Positions 6,820 through 14,909 of a stretch of DNA of 19,391 nt are shown piece after piece. The first letter of the stretch is position 1; each line of letters starts with the position of its first letter. Origin of the DNA: Elusimicrobiota bacterium (GTDB lineage Bacteria > Elusimicrobiota > Elusimicrobia > F11); the NCBI GenBank assembly GCA_022709485.1, contig JAKLIS010000002.1:1-19391 (forward strand). The letters run 5' to 3'. Under the pieces are notes generated by a model. It made no database searches, was not told the origin of the DNA, and saw only the letters and a list, made by a program, of their open reading frames with translations. The position numbers and the translations under genes are program-made.

Positions 6820-7897
6820 AATCCCCGAAAGAGGTGCCGACGTCGCGGGCCGTTTGAAGGAGAGGAAAATCCAACGGAATCCGCCGCGGGACCCCAGCCA
6901 CCAAACTCAGATGGACCGATTCAATGGCACTATTTTTTAATGACACCATGTGACCGAATTCACCCGCCGCAGCCAGATGAGCAGCGTGATGACCGTACCG
7001 GGTCGCCAGAACCCGGTCAAACGGGGTGGGCGTCCCGCCTCTCTGCAAATGGCCTAAAACCGTGAAGCGGCATTCGATCCCTGTGTCTTTCTCAATATTT
7101 TCCGCCAGTTGCGCCGAAATGCCGCCCAAATTGTGCGCCTTTTTCATGTATATGGGTGTTTCCCCTTTTCTGTGAGCGCCTTCCGCCACCACAATAATGC
7201 TGAAGCGGCGCCCCTTTTGGAACCGTTTCTGAACCACGGAATAAACTTTCTTAAGGTCATACGGAATTTCCGGGATCAGAATAATGTCCCCGCCGCCCGC
7301 CATACCGGAGTGGAGCGCAATCCAGCCCGCGCTCCGGCCCATCACTTCCACAATCATTACCCGCCGGTGACTGGCGGCGGTGGAATGAAGGCGGTCCACG
7401 GCGAGCGTGGCAATCCAAACGGCGGAATCAAATCCAAAAGTTTGGTCGGTATGCATGACGTCGTTATCAATGGTTTTGGGAACGCCGATGACGGGGATCC
7501 CGCTTTGATGAAGGTGATAGCCCACGGTGAGCGTCCCGTCTCCGCCGACGCAGATGAGGCCTTCCAGTTTGTGTTTACGATAAATTCGAAGGGCGTCTTT
7601 AAGGCGGTTTTGCCCCGGGATAACGCGCTGAGATTCGTTTCTTTTCACGCCGAAAAAATTGTCCTTGTTGGAGGTGCCGAGGATGGTGCCGCCTTGCGTC
7701 AATATATTGGACACGTGATCGTATCCGAGAGGAATGGTTTTATCCATGACGAGGCCGGAGAAGCCGTCCTGAAAACCAATGACCTGCATTCCATAAACGT
7801 TAATGGCGGTTTTGGCCACCGCTCGAATGACCGCATTGAGACCCGGGCAATCCCCACCGCCCGTTAAAATTCCGATCCGTTTAATTTTCTTCTTCAA
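6818..7897 (-). CDS. pfkA: 6-phosphofructokinase (PfkA superfamily)
   Basis: It phosphorylates fructose 6-phosphate to fructose 1,6-bisphosphate in glycolysis. The 359-residue protein has LTGGGDCPGLNAVIR at 11-25, GGDGT at 118-122, PKTIDND at 140-146 (D144 is the catalytic base position) and VMGRSAGW at 185-192. Gly in GGDGT is the ATP-type residue, whereas Lys in PKTIDND is the residue usual in PPi-dependent and actinobacterial ATP enzymes. It therefore belongs to the mixed PFK clade; ATP use is the better guess but is not certain. The start is a TTG at 7897, overlapping the peroxiredoxin stop by 4 bases (TTGA), with GGAG five bases upstream. The stop codon coincides with the edge of the RAYT unit. 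Confidence 0.95.
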   Translation of the reverse strand: MKKKIKRIGILTGGGDCPGLNAVIRAVAKTAINVYGMQVIGFQDGFSGLVMDKTIPLGYDHVSNILTQGGTILGTSNKDNFFGVKRNESQRVIPGQNRLKDALRIYRKHKLEGLICVGGDGTLTVGYHLHQSGIPVIGVPKTIDNDVMHTDQTFGFDSAVWIATLAVDRLHSTAASHRRVMIVEVMGRSAGWIALHSGMAGGGDIILIPEIPYDLKKVYSVVQKRFQKGRRFSIIVVAEGAHRKGETPIYMKKAHNLGGISAQLAENIEKDTGIECRFTVLGHLQRGGTPTPFDRVLATRYGHHAAHLAAAGEFGHMVSLKNSAIESVHLSLVAGVPRRIPLDFPLLQTARDVGTSFGD

Positions 7898-8346
7898 TTG
7901 AGCTCCGCCAAAACGTCTTCAATATGTCCATCCACTTTAACTTTGGGAAATATTTTAGCAATCCGGCCCTCTTTGTCGATGATAAAGGTGGTCCGTTCGA
8001 TTCCCATAAATTTTTTGCCATAAAGGCTTTTTTCCTTCCAAACCCCGTAAGCTTGGATGACTTCTCTCGTGGGATCGCTTAAAAGCTGAAAAGGGAGAGC
8101 GTTTTTGGTTTTGAATTTGGCGTAAGATTCTACGGAGTCGGCGCTCACCCCCAAAATGACGGCATTTTTATTGCCGGCTTTGGCCGCATCCCTAAAATCA
8201 CACGCTTCTTTGGTGCAGCCCGGGGTGTGGTCTTTGGGGTAAAAATAAAGAACGACGGTTTTCCCTTTGAACTCCTTGAGGGAAACATTTTTCCCGGCGT
8301 CACTCACAAGCTTAAAATCCGGGGCTTTGTCACCGATTTTGATCAA
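7894..8346 (-). CDS. bcp: Thiol peroxidase, Bcp/PrxQ-type peroxiredoxin
   Basis: It reduces hydroperoxides in the cytoplasm using thioredoxin-type donors. The 150-residue protein has the PrxQ/Bcp motif YPKDHTPGCTKEACDF at 36-51: C44 is the peroxidatic Cys and C49 the resolving Cys, an atypical 2-Cys arrangement. Length is normal. The start is TTG at 8346 with a strong GGAGG at 8357-8353, six bases upstream; no ATG fits better. It is the first gene of a two-gene unit with PFK (4-base overlap), an unusual pairing of peroxide defence with glycolysis. Confidence 0.95.
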   Translation of the reverse strand: MIKIGDKAPDFKLVSDAGKNVSLKEFKGKTVVLYFYPKDHTPGCTKEACDFRDAAKAGNKNAVILGVSADSVESYAKFKTKNALPFQLLSDPTREVIQAYGVWKEKSLYGKKFMGIERTTFIIDKEGRIAKIFPKVKVDGHIEDVLAELN

Positions 8347-8407
8347 ATCAAACCTCCATTCTGTGTGTTGAAAAATTTAACGTCTGCCTCGGGCTCAAGT
8401 TCCCACC

Positions 8408-8625
8408 CGTCATTCCCGCGATATGCCCGTCATCCCGTAGAATCCGTCATTCCCGCGAAACCTGCCCGTCCGGCAGGCGGGGCGGGGATCCAGGTTTTAA
8501 ACATGACATTTAAAAAGCGGGTTCACTACCTGGATTCCCGCCCCGCCTGCCGGACGGGCAGGTTTCGCGGGAATGACGGCTTCCGCGGGAATGACGATCA
8601 TCCGGAGATTTCGCGGGAATAACGT
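8408..8625. repeat. MITE-like inverted repeat, copy A (51-bp stem)
   Basis: Arms 8444-8494 and 8529-8579 are reverse complements at 50 of 51 positions, around a 34-base loop. The outer ends read CGTCATTCCCGCG and the inner ends CCAGG/CCTGG. Additional single units of the same end sequence lie outside the stem (8408-8420, and near 8583-8598 and 8611-8625). It fills the gap between the Bcp and DUF547 genes. The same loop and ends recur in copies B and C. Reading frames through it are spurious. Confidence 0.88.
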
Positions 8626-8639
8626 CTTTGGAAGGCGCG

Positions 8640-9464
8640 CTATGGTTGCTTGAGTTTGACGCTGTTTAAAGTCTCGTCGAATTCAAAAACAATCGTTCCC
8701 GGAAATCCTTGGGCCAATAACTCCAAAATCTGGGGCGCGTCGGCCCGCGCTTTCGGATCCAAATACGTTTTCACAACGGCGGGTACCCCGCCGGCCGCGT
8801 CGAAATCTTTGGCATACCGGCTAAAAATCGCCGACATGACGAGTTTCCCGTCTTTCACATAGATTTTTCGGGAATCGTTGATGAAATTGCGCGCCGCTTC
8901 CTGCAACTCCTCCTCTATTTTAATTCCAGAATAGGGCATTCGCCGGAGAGACGCCGATCCAACCACGCCGTCACAGATCGCGAAATGAATCAAAGGATCA
9001 AATTTGGCTATCGACAGTTCCGCGACGCCTCCCCCCATCTCAGGATCCAGCCTTAACGCGCGGTTTTTGATGAGACCCAAAGACACTTTCCAATGCGCCA
9101 CTTTGACTTTTTCTTCATAGACGAGATCGGCCGGAGCGATTTTCTGAAGGGCCGGTTGGGCCAAAATCAATTTGATGAGATAGGCATTGTAGGCGTTGAT
9201 CCAAAAGGCGGTTTTTTCTTTTTCACTCATCTTGGTGAGGTCGGCCACTTCCAACATGGACAGATATTCGTACAGATCTCCGCCTTTGTTGATTCTGATG
9301 CCGTCATAATCGACATACCCGTCAGCGCTGACGTTGGATTTTAATATTCCAGCCCATTCCCCCGAGTCTTTTTTGACGACGGCTCCGGATAGATTCGAAA
9401 AATAAATCCAAATCACACAAAAACCCAAAAGCCCCACCCATGTCCTCAAACCCCGATGCTTCAT
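8640..9464 (-). CDS. DUF547-domain protein, exported or membrane-anchored
   Basis: This 274-residue protein has an N-terminal hydrophobic segment (about 9-28) that looks like a signal peptide or anchor. DUF547 features are AFWINAYNAYLI at 86-97, IHFAICDG at 159-166, EEELQEAARNFIND at 184-197 and MSAIFSRYAKDF at 210-221. The usual second Cys of this family's C-x(5)-C-P block appears to be missing (C164 is kept, then GSASLRR). The biochemical function of DUF547 is unknown. The ATG overlaps the 6-phosphogluconolactonase stop (ATGA), and a strong AAGGAGG lies eight bases upstream, inside the end of that gene, so co-translation is likely. Frame and family are well supported; the role is not. Confidence 0.9.
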   Translation of the reverse strand: MKHRGLRTWVGLLGFCVIWIYFSNLSGAVVKKDSGEWAGILKSNVSADGYVDYDGIRINKGGDLYEYLSMLEVADLTKMSEKEKTAFWINAYNAYLIKLILAQPALQKIAPADLVYEEKVKVAHWKVSLGLIKNRALRLDPEMGGGVAELSIAKFDPLIHFAICDGVVGSASLRRMPYSGIKIEEELQEAARNFINDSRKIYVKDGKLVMSAIFSRYAKDFDAAGGVPAVVKTYLDPKARADAPQILELLAQGFPGTIVFEFDETLNSVKLKQP

Positions 9465-10213
9465 TTTTTAAGCCTCCTTGAATTTTTCGGCAACATTCCC
9501 GCTGCCGCCTGATCGATAAGCCAAATTAGATTTCCCGACTTTGGAACCACGCGCTCAATTGGGAATTTTTTCCTCTTATTGCGATTTTTAAAAATCCTTT
9601 GGATAACGACGGCTTTTTCCGCCCCGGCGCACAGAACCAAAATCCGCTTTGAGCGGTTTATTATAGGATAGGTGCACGTAATTCGATAAGAATTTAAGGC
9701 CGGAATGTGGTTTTCCGCCACCCAGCGGCGTTTTTCTCTGAGCGCCCAGGTCCCGGGAAAAAGCGAAGCGGTGTGACCGTCCCCCCCCACACCCAACAAA
9801 CACAAATCAAAAAGGGCTTTGCCGCTATTGTTTTTAAAATACAGGCGAAGGGTTTTTTCATAAGCGCGCGCGGCCCGGGAAGGAGATTTGAGATCGGTTG
9901 GAATTGGGAATATATTTTTTCGAGGGATTTTTACTTTTGAAAAAAGATTTTCCCGCACCATGCGAAAATTGCTTTCCGGGTGGCGAGGTGGCACCCAGCG
10001 TTCATCTCCGAAAAATAAAAATACACGAGACCAATCAATCTGGGTTCGAAAAGGGTTTTTGGAAAGGCGGGCATAGACGCCGCGGGGCGTGGCGCCCCCG
10101 GAGAGGGCCGCGCAGAAAAAGCCACGCTCCCGGATGGCGTTTTGGGCGGCCTCCTCAAAAATCTGGGCGGCTTTTTCATTAAAATCAGCGAGTGATCGAG
10201 TTATAAGAAACAT
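9461..10213 (-). CDS. pgl: 6-phosphogluconolactonase
   Basis: It hydrolyses 6-phosphogluconolactone to 6-phosphogluconate in the oxidative pentose phosphate pathway. The 250-residue protein shows LSGGATPRGVY at 37-47 (phosphate-binding loop), FFGDERWVPP at about 67-76, SNFRMVRENLF, and LLGVGGDGHTASLFPG at about 139-154, all hallmarks of the DevB/Pgl branch of the NagB-like fold. Length is typical. ATG 10213 has GGTGAG seven bases upstream. It is the first gene of a unit with the DUF547 gene. The usual partner zwf is not in the window, but the Tal-Pgi fusion lies just upstream on the same strand. Confidence 0.95.
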   Translation of the reverse strand: MFLITRSLADFNEKAAQIFEEAAQNAIRERGFFCAALSGGATPRGVYARLSKNPFRTQIDWSRVFLFFGDERWVPPRHPESNFRMVRENLFSKVKIPRKNIFPIPTDLKSPSRAARAYEKTLRLYFKNNSGKALFDLCLLGVGGDGHTASLFPGTWALREKRRWVAENHIPALNSYRITCTYPIINRSKRILVLCAGAEKAVVIQRIFKNRNKRKKFPIERVVPKSGNLIWLIDQAAAGMLPKNSRRLKK

Positions 10214-10282
10214 TTTTTATCTCACCCTGAGCAAGAAGTGATTTGCGCGTATAGCCATTATTCCCCCGAAAGTTTCATAAGA

Positions 10283-10470
10283 CATCATTCCCGCGAAAGC
10301 GTCCCCACGGGACGTACCCCTTCAATTATTTATTATTGAAGCGGCACGTGCCGGATTATGGAAGTCAAGGAATCGGTACGGGAACCCAGGTCTTAAACAT
10401 GATTTCTAAAAACAGGTTCACTGCCTGGATTCACGCCCCACCGGACGGACAGGTTTCGCGGGAATGACCG
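10283..10470. repeat. MITE-like inverted repeat, copy B (degenerate, enlarged left arm)
   Basis: TCATTCCCGCGAAA at 10285-10298 pairs perfectly with 10454-10467. The inner part (CCAGG, CTTAAACATGAT, AGGTTCACTGCCTGG) matches the loop and inner stem of copy A in the same orientation. Compared with A and C, the left arm carries about 80 extra bases (10299-10380), including a small hairpin CTTCAAT/ATTGAAG at 10320-10341. The repeat occupies most of the 338-base gap 10214-10551, where I see no gene. Further worn units lie at about 10480-10520. Confidence 0.7.
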
Positions 10471-10551
10471 CCCTCCTCTTCCGCAGGATGACGGCCTGCC
10501 GCTTTCGTGGGAATGGCGATCAGACATTTATGTTTTTTAACCACGCCACCC

Positions 10552-13383
10552 TCAACCGCGCGCCACGCGGGCCAAGGCGTCTTTTAACCGGATAAGTCCC
10601 TGTGTCCGATTGTGCAAATGAATGTGAAGAACCCGGCGGTTTTTATTTTTTAATGCTTCCCAATCCCCCCGGGATTGGGCTTCTTTCAAAACGGAAAAAC
10701 CAAAAGATTCCCCCGGTATCGGAAGATCTTTTTCATCATCGGCCGTGATGGAGAGATAGAGCCCATTATTTTTTCCGCCTTTGTGAAGCTGGCCGGTGGA
10801 ATGAAGAAATCGAGGCCCAAACCCGATGGTCGTGGCCACCTTCTTCCATTCCTGCACCAACAACCGCAATTCCTCTAATTGCTGTTGATTTTTCGGGTTC
10901 CGTTCAATGTAAGCCAAGATGGAAAAATAATCGCCCGGATTCATTTGGTTGAGATGCTTTGTGAGAACTTCATCCAAAGACTCCTGCCGCCCCAAACCAT
11001 ACGAAGCGTACACCACGATATCATCTCCCTTAAAGACGGGGGATTCTTGAACAAATTTCCCCAGCTGCCGGTATTGATTAAGCGCGCTTTTGGTGAGGTC
11101 TTTGGCTTCCTGCACGTTCGGCTGATCAAAAGGATTAATTTTAAGAATGGCACCCGCCACCGCGGTGGCGATCTCCCACCTGAAAAATTCGGAGGTGAGA
11201 TCAAATTTATCCTGAATGGTGAATCGAATCACCGGATGTCCCGCTTTCTCTAGTGCGGCCAATTTTTTGACCGTCGGAGCGTCCGCGTCTTTGGCCGCGC
11301 GGATATGGACGAACACGCGGTCATCCGAATAAGATTCAGGCGCAAGGAGCGCTTCGGACTCGACCGGAAGAATACCCGTCCCTTCTTTCCCCGTGGACTC
11401 CGCGATGAGCTGTTCCACCCAGGTCCCAAAGGTGCCGATTTCTTTTGATAAAACAAACGTCACTTTGTCTTTTCCCGCTTTGGCCAAAATTCCCAGAGCC
11501 ACCCCGGTTGAAACGCTGGGGCTTTTTTCGACCGGCATATAAGGCGAAGACATCGCGGCCATGAGTCCGGCGCGGCTTAAAAGCTCGCGAACATTGGCCC
11601 CCATAATTCCCGCCGGAAGCATTCCAAAAAAAGACATCGCCGAAAAACGGCCGCCGATGTCCGATGGATTTAACACAATGTGGCGGAATTTTTTCTCAAT
11701 GGCCAGTCGCTCCATAGAGGTCCCGGGGTCGGTGATGGCGATAAAATTCTCCCCCGCTTTTTCCCCCTTCACTTTGGCCACCGCGTCAAAGAAATAAGCC
11801 AGAAAAGCGTTGGGCTCCGTCGTGGAGCCGGATTTGCTGGACACGATAAAAAGCGTCTTCTCCGGCTTGCCCAAGGCGGCGCGGTTCATAACGGAAGCGG
11901 GCTCCGTTGAATCCAAGATGGCGAAGTTCGGGTATCCCGCTTTTTTCCCAAAGGTAAGGCGAATCACTTCGGGACAAAGGCTGGATCCGCCCATTCCCAA
12001 AAGAAGCGCGTTGGTAAATTTCGCTTTTTTTACGTCTTTCACAATCTCATCAATGAGAAAAAGTTTTTCCTCCACTTTTCCCAGGACATTCAGCCATCCC
12101 AGGGAGTTAAGGATGATTTTTTTATGATCCTCTTCCAATTTCCAAAGCGTGGGATCTTTGGCCCAAATTTTTTCCACCCACTTTTCCTCTTTCACTTTTC
12201 GTAGAGCGTCTTCAAAATCCCGCTGAGCCGATCCCAGAGAGAAGCTCATTTTCTTCTCGAGCCCGCCCAATAAAAGCGCTTTTTTGGCGCCCACCACTTG
12301 GAGGAGTCCGTCGAATGAATCGATAAAAAGCTGAACGCCCTGTTTTTGAAGTTTATCGGTGACGTCGTCAATATTAATTCCCAAAGTGGCCAGGCTCGCC
12401 ATGACGAGAGGCGCTTCTTCAAAACCGGACGCCAATATGTTTTTTACTTTTCCGTGATCTAAAAAAGCCTTGGCGGTTTGAGGCGGCATAGTATTCACCG
12501 TGTCGGGCCCAATGAGAGTTTCGACGTAAACGACATCCGAAAGACGTTTGTCCTTGGTACCGGTGGAAGCCCACAACAGCCGCTGAACTTGAGCGCCCTT
12601 TTTCTTGATGGCCTCAAATCGGGGGGATTGGATAACCCGCAAATAATGTTCATAGGCCAATTTTGCGTTCGCGATGGCGGCTTTGTGCAATAGCCTTTTG
12701 GCCGTTTCCCGTCTCATGCCGTCGTTGGCGATGATGTCATCCAATTGTTTATCGACCAATGAATCCACCCGGCTCACAAAAAAACTCGCCACAGAGGCGA
12801 TATCTTTTATGGGCAGTCCATTTTTAACGCGACGCTCCAAGGCTGTGAGATAGGTCTCCAACACTTTTTTATACACCTCGAGAGAAAATAAAAGAGTGAT
12901 ATTCACGTTGACGCCCGCGGTCAAAAGCTCTTCCACCGCTGGAATGCCTTCGGCGGTACCGGGAACTTTGATCATGACGTTCGGCCGGCCAACCAGTTTG
13001 AATAATTTTTTTCCCTCCGCGATGGTGCCGGCGGTGTTGTAGGCCAAGCGAGGATTCACCTCAAGGCTCACAAAGCCATCGGTGCTATTGGAGGCGTCGT
13101 AAATGGGGCGCAGCACGTCGGCGGCCAAGCGGATATCTTGGACCGCGATGGCTTCAAAAATGTCGTAATTTGTTTTGGCGGTTTTAGCGGCTTTTTTGAG
13201 GAGGTCGTCGTATTCGGATCCGGCGGAAATCGCTTTTTGAAAAATAGTGGGATTGGAGGTCATGCCGCGAAGGCCCTCCTCCGCCACCATTCTTTTTAAT
13301 TCCCCAGAGCTCATCAGGCTTCTTTGAATATAATCAAGCCAAAAGCTTTGGCCATTCGAATGTAATTCCTGCAACGGGTTCAT
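10552..13383 (-). CDS. Bifunctional transaldolase / glucose-6-phosphate isomerase fusion
   Basis: A single 943-residue frame joins two enzymes. The N-terminal transaldolase (about 1-370) has MTSNPTIFQKAI at 41-52, SLEVNPRLA at 106-114, MIKVPGTAEGIPAVE at 137-151 (K139 is the Schiff-base Lys position) and VNVNITLLFS. The C-terminal phosphoglucose isomerase (about 385-943) has GMGGSS at 463-468, SKSGSTTEPNAF at about 515-526, GGRFSAMSFFG, and HSTGQLHKGG at about 859-868. Transaldolase transfers dihydroxyacetone units between sugar phosphates, and the isomerase interconverts glucose 6-phosphate and fructose 6-phosphate, the shared node. This fusion is a known architecture in diverse bacteria. 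ATG 13383 has AAGGAG about ten bases upstream. Repeats flank the gene on both sides, so it is probably a single-gene unit. Confidence 0.96.
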   Translation of the reverse strand: MNPLQELHSNGQSFWLDYIQRSLMSSGELKRMVAEEGLRGMTSNPTIFQKAISAGSEYDDLLKKAAKTAKTNYDIFEAIAVQDIRLAADVLRPIYDASNSTDGFVSLEVNPRLAYNTAGTIAEGKKLFKLVGRPNVMIKVPGTAEGIPAVEELLTAGVNVNITLLFSLEVYKKVLETYLTALERRVKNGLPIKDIASVASFFVSRVDSLVDKQLDDIIANDGMRRETAKRLLHKAAIANAKLAYEHYLRVIQSPRFEAIKKKGAQVQRLLWASTGTKDKRLSDVVYVETLIGPDTVNTMPPQTAKAFLDHGKVKNILASGFEEAPLVMASLATLGINIDDVTDKLQKQGVQLFIDSFDGLLQVVGAKKALLLGGLEKKMSFSLGSAQRDFEDALRKVKEEKWVEKIWAKDPTLWKLEEDHKKIILNSLGWLNVLGKVEEKLFLIDEIVKDVKKAKFTNALLLGMGGSSLCPEVIRLTFGKKAGYPNFAILDSTEPASVMNRAALGKPEKTLFIVSSKSGSTTEPNAFLAYFFDAVAKVKGEKAGENFIAITDPGTSMERLAIEKKFRHIVLNPSDIGGRFSAMSFFGMLPAGIMGANVRELLSRAGLMAAMSSPYMPVEKSPSVSTGVALGILAKAGKDKVTFVLSKEIGTFGTWVEQLIAESTGKEGTGILPVESEALLAPESYSDDRVFVHIRAAKDADAPTVKKLAALEKAGHPVIRFTIQDKFDLTSEFFRWEIATAVAGAILKINPFDQPNVQEAKDLTKSALNQYRQLGKFVQESPVFKGDDIVVYASYGLGRQESLDEVLTKHLNQMNPGDYFSILAYIERNPKNQQQLEELRLLVQEWKKVATTIGFGPRFLHSTGQLHKGGKNNGLYLSITADDEKDLPIPGESFGFSVLKEAQSRGDWEALKNKNRRVLHIHLHNRTQGLIRLKDALARVARG

Positions 13384-13498
13384 GTTTCAATGTCTCCTTT
13401 CATAAGTTTTATTCCGCTCGATAGCGGCCATCAAATAATGTCTGGACCCTCGACAAAGACATTCGTACCGCATCAAAAATGAATTTATAAGGCCGGTA

Positions 13499-13534
13499 CG
13501 TCCCGTCAATTATTTTAATAATCGAAACGGGACG
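13499..13534. repeat. Small hairpin CGTCCCGT/ACGGGACG with AT-rich loop
   Basis: CGTCCCGT (13499-13506) pairs with ACGGGACG (13527-13534). The loop holds a further self-complementary ATTATT/AATAAT. A similar sequence (GACGT, TCAATTATTT, then GAA and CGG) occurs inside the extra left-arm DNA of copy B at about 10310-10345. It may be a second, smaller repeat family that sits next to or inside the larger one. Confidence 0.5.
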
Positions 13535-13565
13535 AGGGTGACGAATTATCGTCATTCCCGCGAAA

Positions 13566-13660
13566 ACCGTCATTCCCGCGAAAGCGGGAATCCAAGTAGT
13601 GAACCTGCTTTTGAACATCATGTTTAAAACCTGGATTCCCGTCTTTGCGGGAATGACGGT
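13566..13660. repeat. MITE-like inverted repeat, copy C (opposite orientation)
   Basis: Arms 13566-13596 and 13630-13660 are complementary at 27 of 31 positions, with outer ends ACCGTCATTCCCGC. Read on the minus strand, its centre (CCAGGTTTTAAACATGAT, then GCAGGTTCACTAC) matches copy A. It lies in the 350-base gap 13384-13733 between tyrS and the Tal-Pgi fusion, where I see no gene. An extra end unit lies at 13551-13563. Confidence 0.85.
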
Positions 13661-13677
13661 CCTCCGCTTCCGCGATG

Positions 13678-13718
13678 CCCTGAGCAAAGACTTCTCAGGG
13701 GGACGATGCTCTCAGGGG
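13678..13718 (-). terminator. Possible stem-loop downstream of tyrS
   Basis: CCCTGAG at 13678-13684 is complementary to CTCAGGG at 13694-13700, and CTCAGGGG recurs at 13711-13718. The stem lies 30-50 bases past the tyrS stop on the transcribed strand. No T-run follows, so this is only a weak candidate for a transcription end. Confidence 0.25.
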
Positions 13719-13733
13719 ATGTCATTCAGGATT

Positions 13734-14909
13734 TTAAGGGATGAGGTTTTTAAAGCGTCTCTTTCCGACTTTCAAAACGGTGGGAGCGGTGACCTGAATT
13801 TTATCTCCCATGTTCACTTTCCGATCTCCCAATTGAACGCCGCCCTGCTCCAAGAGCCGACGCGCTTCATTTTTCGAAGGGGCGAGGCCGGCGCTAACGA
13901 GCAATTCAACGGCGTCCACCGCGCCTTTCGTCTTAAAATCTTCGATATCTTCCGGAACGCCGCCCTTGGAAAAAATTTTATTGAACTCCGCCCGGGCCGC
14001 TTTGGCGAGATCCGCCGAATGAAAGCGGGCCGTAATAATTTCAGCCAAGGTTTCTTTCGCCTGTTTGGGATGAAGTCTTTTCATCTCCGTCAAATTTTCT
14101 TCGGTTAAAAGCGTGAAGTAATTCCACATCAGTTCATCCGAGATGGACATAATTTTGGAAAACATGGCGTTCGGTTCATCTTTGATTCCCACATGATTGC
14201 CGTAAGATTTGGACATTTTCCGAACGCCGTCCAGCCCTTCAAGTAAAGGGAGAGTAAGCACCACTTGCGGCTCTTGGCCGGCGTCTTTTTGGAGCTGGCG
14301 GCCCATTAACAAGTTGAACAACTGGTCATTGCCTCCAAGTTCCACGTCGGCTTTGACCGCCACGGAGTCGTATCCCTGAAAAAGCGGGTAGAGAAGCTCC
14401 AGAATAGTGATGGGCTGCCCGGCGGCACGCCTTTGAGTAAAATCTTCCCGCTCCATCAATTGCTGCACCGTGTGGGCCCGAAGAAGGGTTTTCAAAATAA
14501 AATTGGGGTTGGATTTGTCAAACAAGGAATCCAGCCATTCGCTGTTTTTCCGGACTTCGGTTTTAGACTTGTCCAGGACCTTAAAGACCTGATCTTCATA
14601 TGTTTTTATATTTTTTTGGATGTCCGAATCGGTCAAGGGCGGACGGGTGGCATCCCTGCCGGACGGGTCCCCAATGGCCGCTGTAAAATCCCCCAAAATA
14701 AAAACCACATGATGACCCAATTCTTGGAAGACCCGAAGTTTATTCAGGACCACACTGTGGCCCAAATGAATATCCGGCGCGGTAGGATCCACGCCCAATT
14801 TAATGCGGAGCGGTTTATTTTTGCCCAACTTTTGTTTCAATTCTTGTTCGGTCACAATGGACGTGGCGCCGCGGGAAATTCGAACGATTTGATCTTGAAT
14901 GGAATTCAT
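13734..14909 (-). CDS. tyrS: Tyrosyl-tRNA synthetase
   Basis: It charges tRNA-Tyr with tyrosine. This is a 391-residue class I synthetase with GVDPTAPDIHLGHS at 39-52 (HLGH is the HIGH-motif equivalent), ELLYPLFQGYDSV, a tyrosine/tRNA-site segment ELGGNDQLFNLLMGR, and KMSKS around M232. A C-terminal S4-like RNA-binding domain follows (about 328-391). The DPTAPDIHLGH form fits the TyrS2/TyrZ branch. ATG 14909 has no strong ribosome binding site and lies only 61 bases from the divergent SGNH gene. Confidence 0.96.
   Translation of the reverse strand: MNSIQDQIVRISRGATSIVTEQELKQKLGKNKPLRIKLGVDPTAPDIHLGHSVVLNKLRVFQELGHHVVFILGDFTAAIGDPSGRDATRPPLTDSDIQKNIKTYEDQVFKVLDKSKTEVRKNSEWLDSLFDKSNPNFILKTLLRAHTVQQLMEREDFTQRRAAGQPITILELLYPLFQGYDSVAVKADVELGGNDQLFNLLMGRQLQKDAGQEPQVVLTLPLLEGLDGVRKMSKSYGNHVGIKDEPNAMFSKIMSISDELMWNYFTLLTEENLTEMKRLHPKQAKETLAEIITARFHSADLAKAARAEFNKIFSKGGVPEDIEDFKTKGAVDAVELLVSAGLAPSKNEARRLLEQGGVQLGDRKVNMGDKIQVTAPTVLKVGKRRFKNLIP

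Noticed and set aside
7109..7867. Plus-strand 252-codon frame
   Set aside because: It lies entirely antisense to the phosphofructokinase gene. Its His/Asn/Gly-rich composition is typical of an antisense shadow of a GC-rich gene.
8227..8622. Plus-strand 131-codon frame containing SVIPAKPARPAGG
   Set aside because: It runs from the antisense of bcp into the inverted repeat. The peptide is the usual false translation of TCATTCCCGCGAAA-type repeats.
8408..8625. Intrinsic terminator or attenuator
   Set aside because: The stem is far longer than a terminator, has no adjacent T-run, and the same sequence recurs in two other gaps, so a dispersed repeat is the better explanation.
13409..13687. Minus-strand 92-codon frame with VIPAKTGIQ and WIPAFAGMT
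   Set aside because: It is a false translation of repeat copy C; such peptides are a common annotation artefact.
13599..14108. Plus-strand 169-codon frame
   Set aside because: It begins in repeat copy C and then runs antisense to tyrS.
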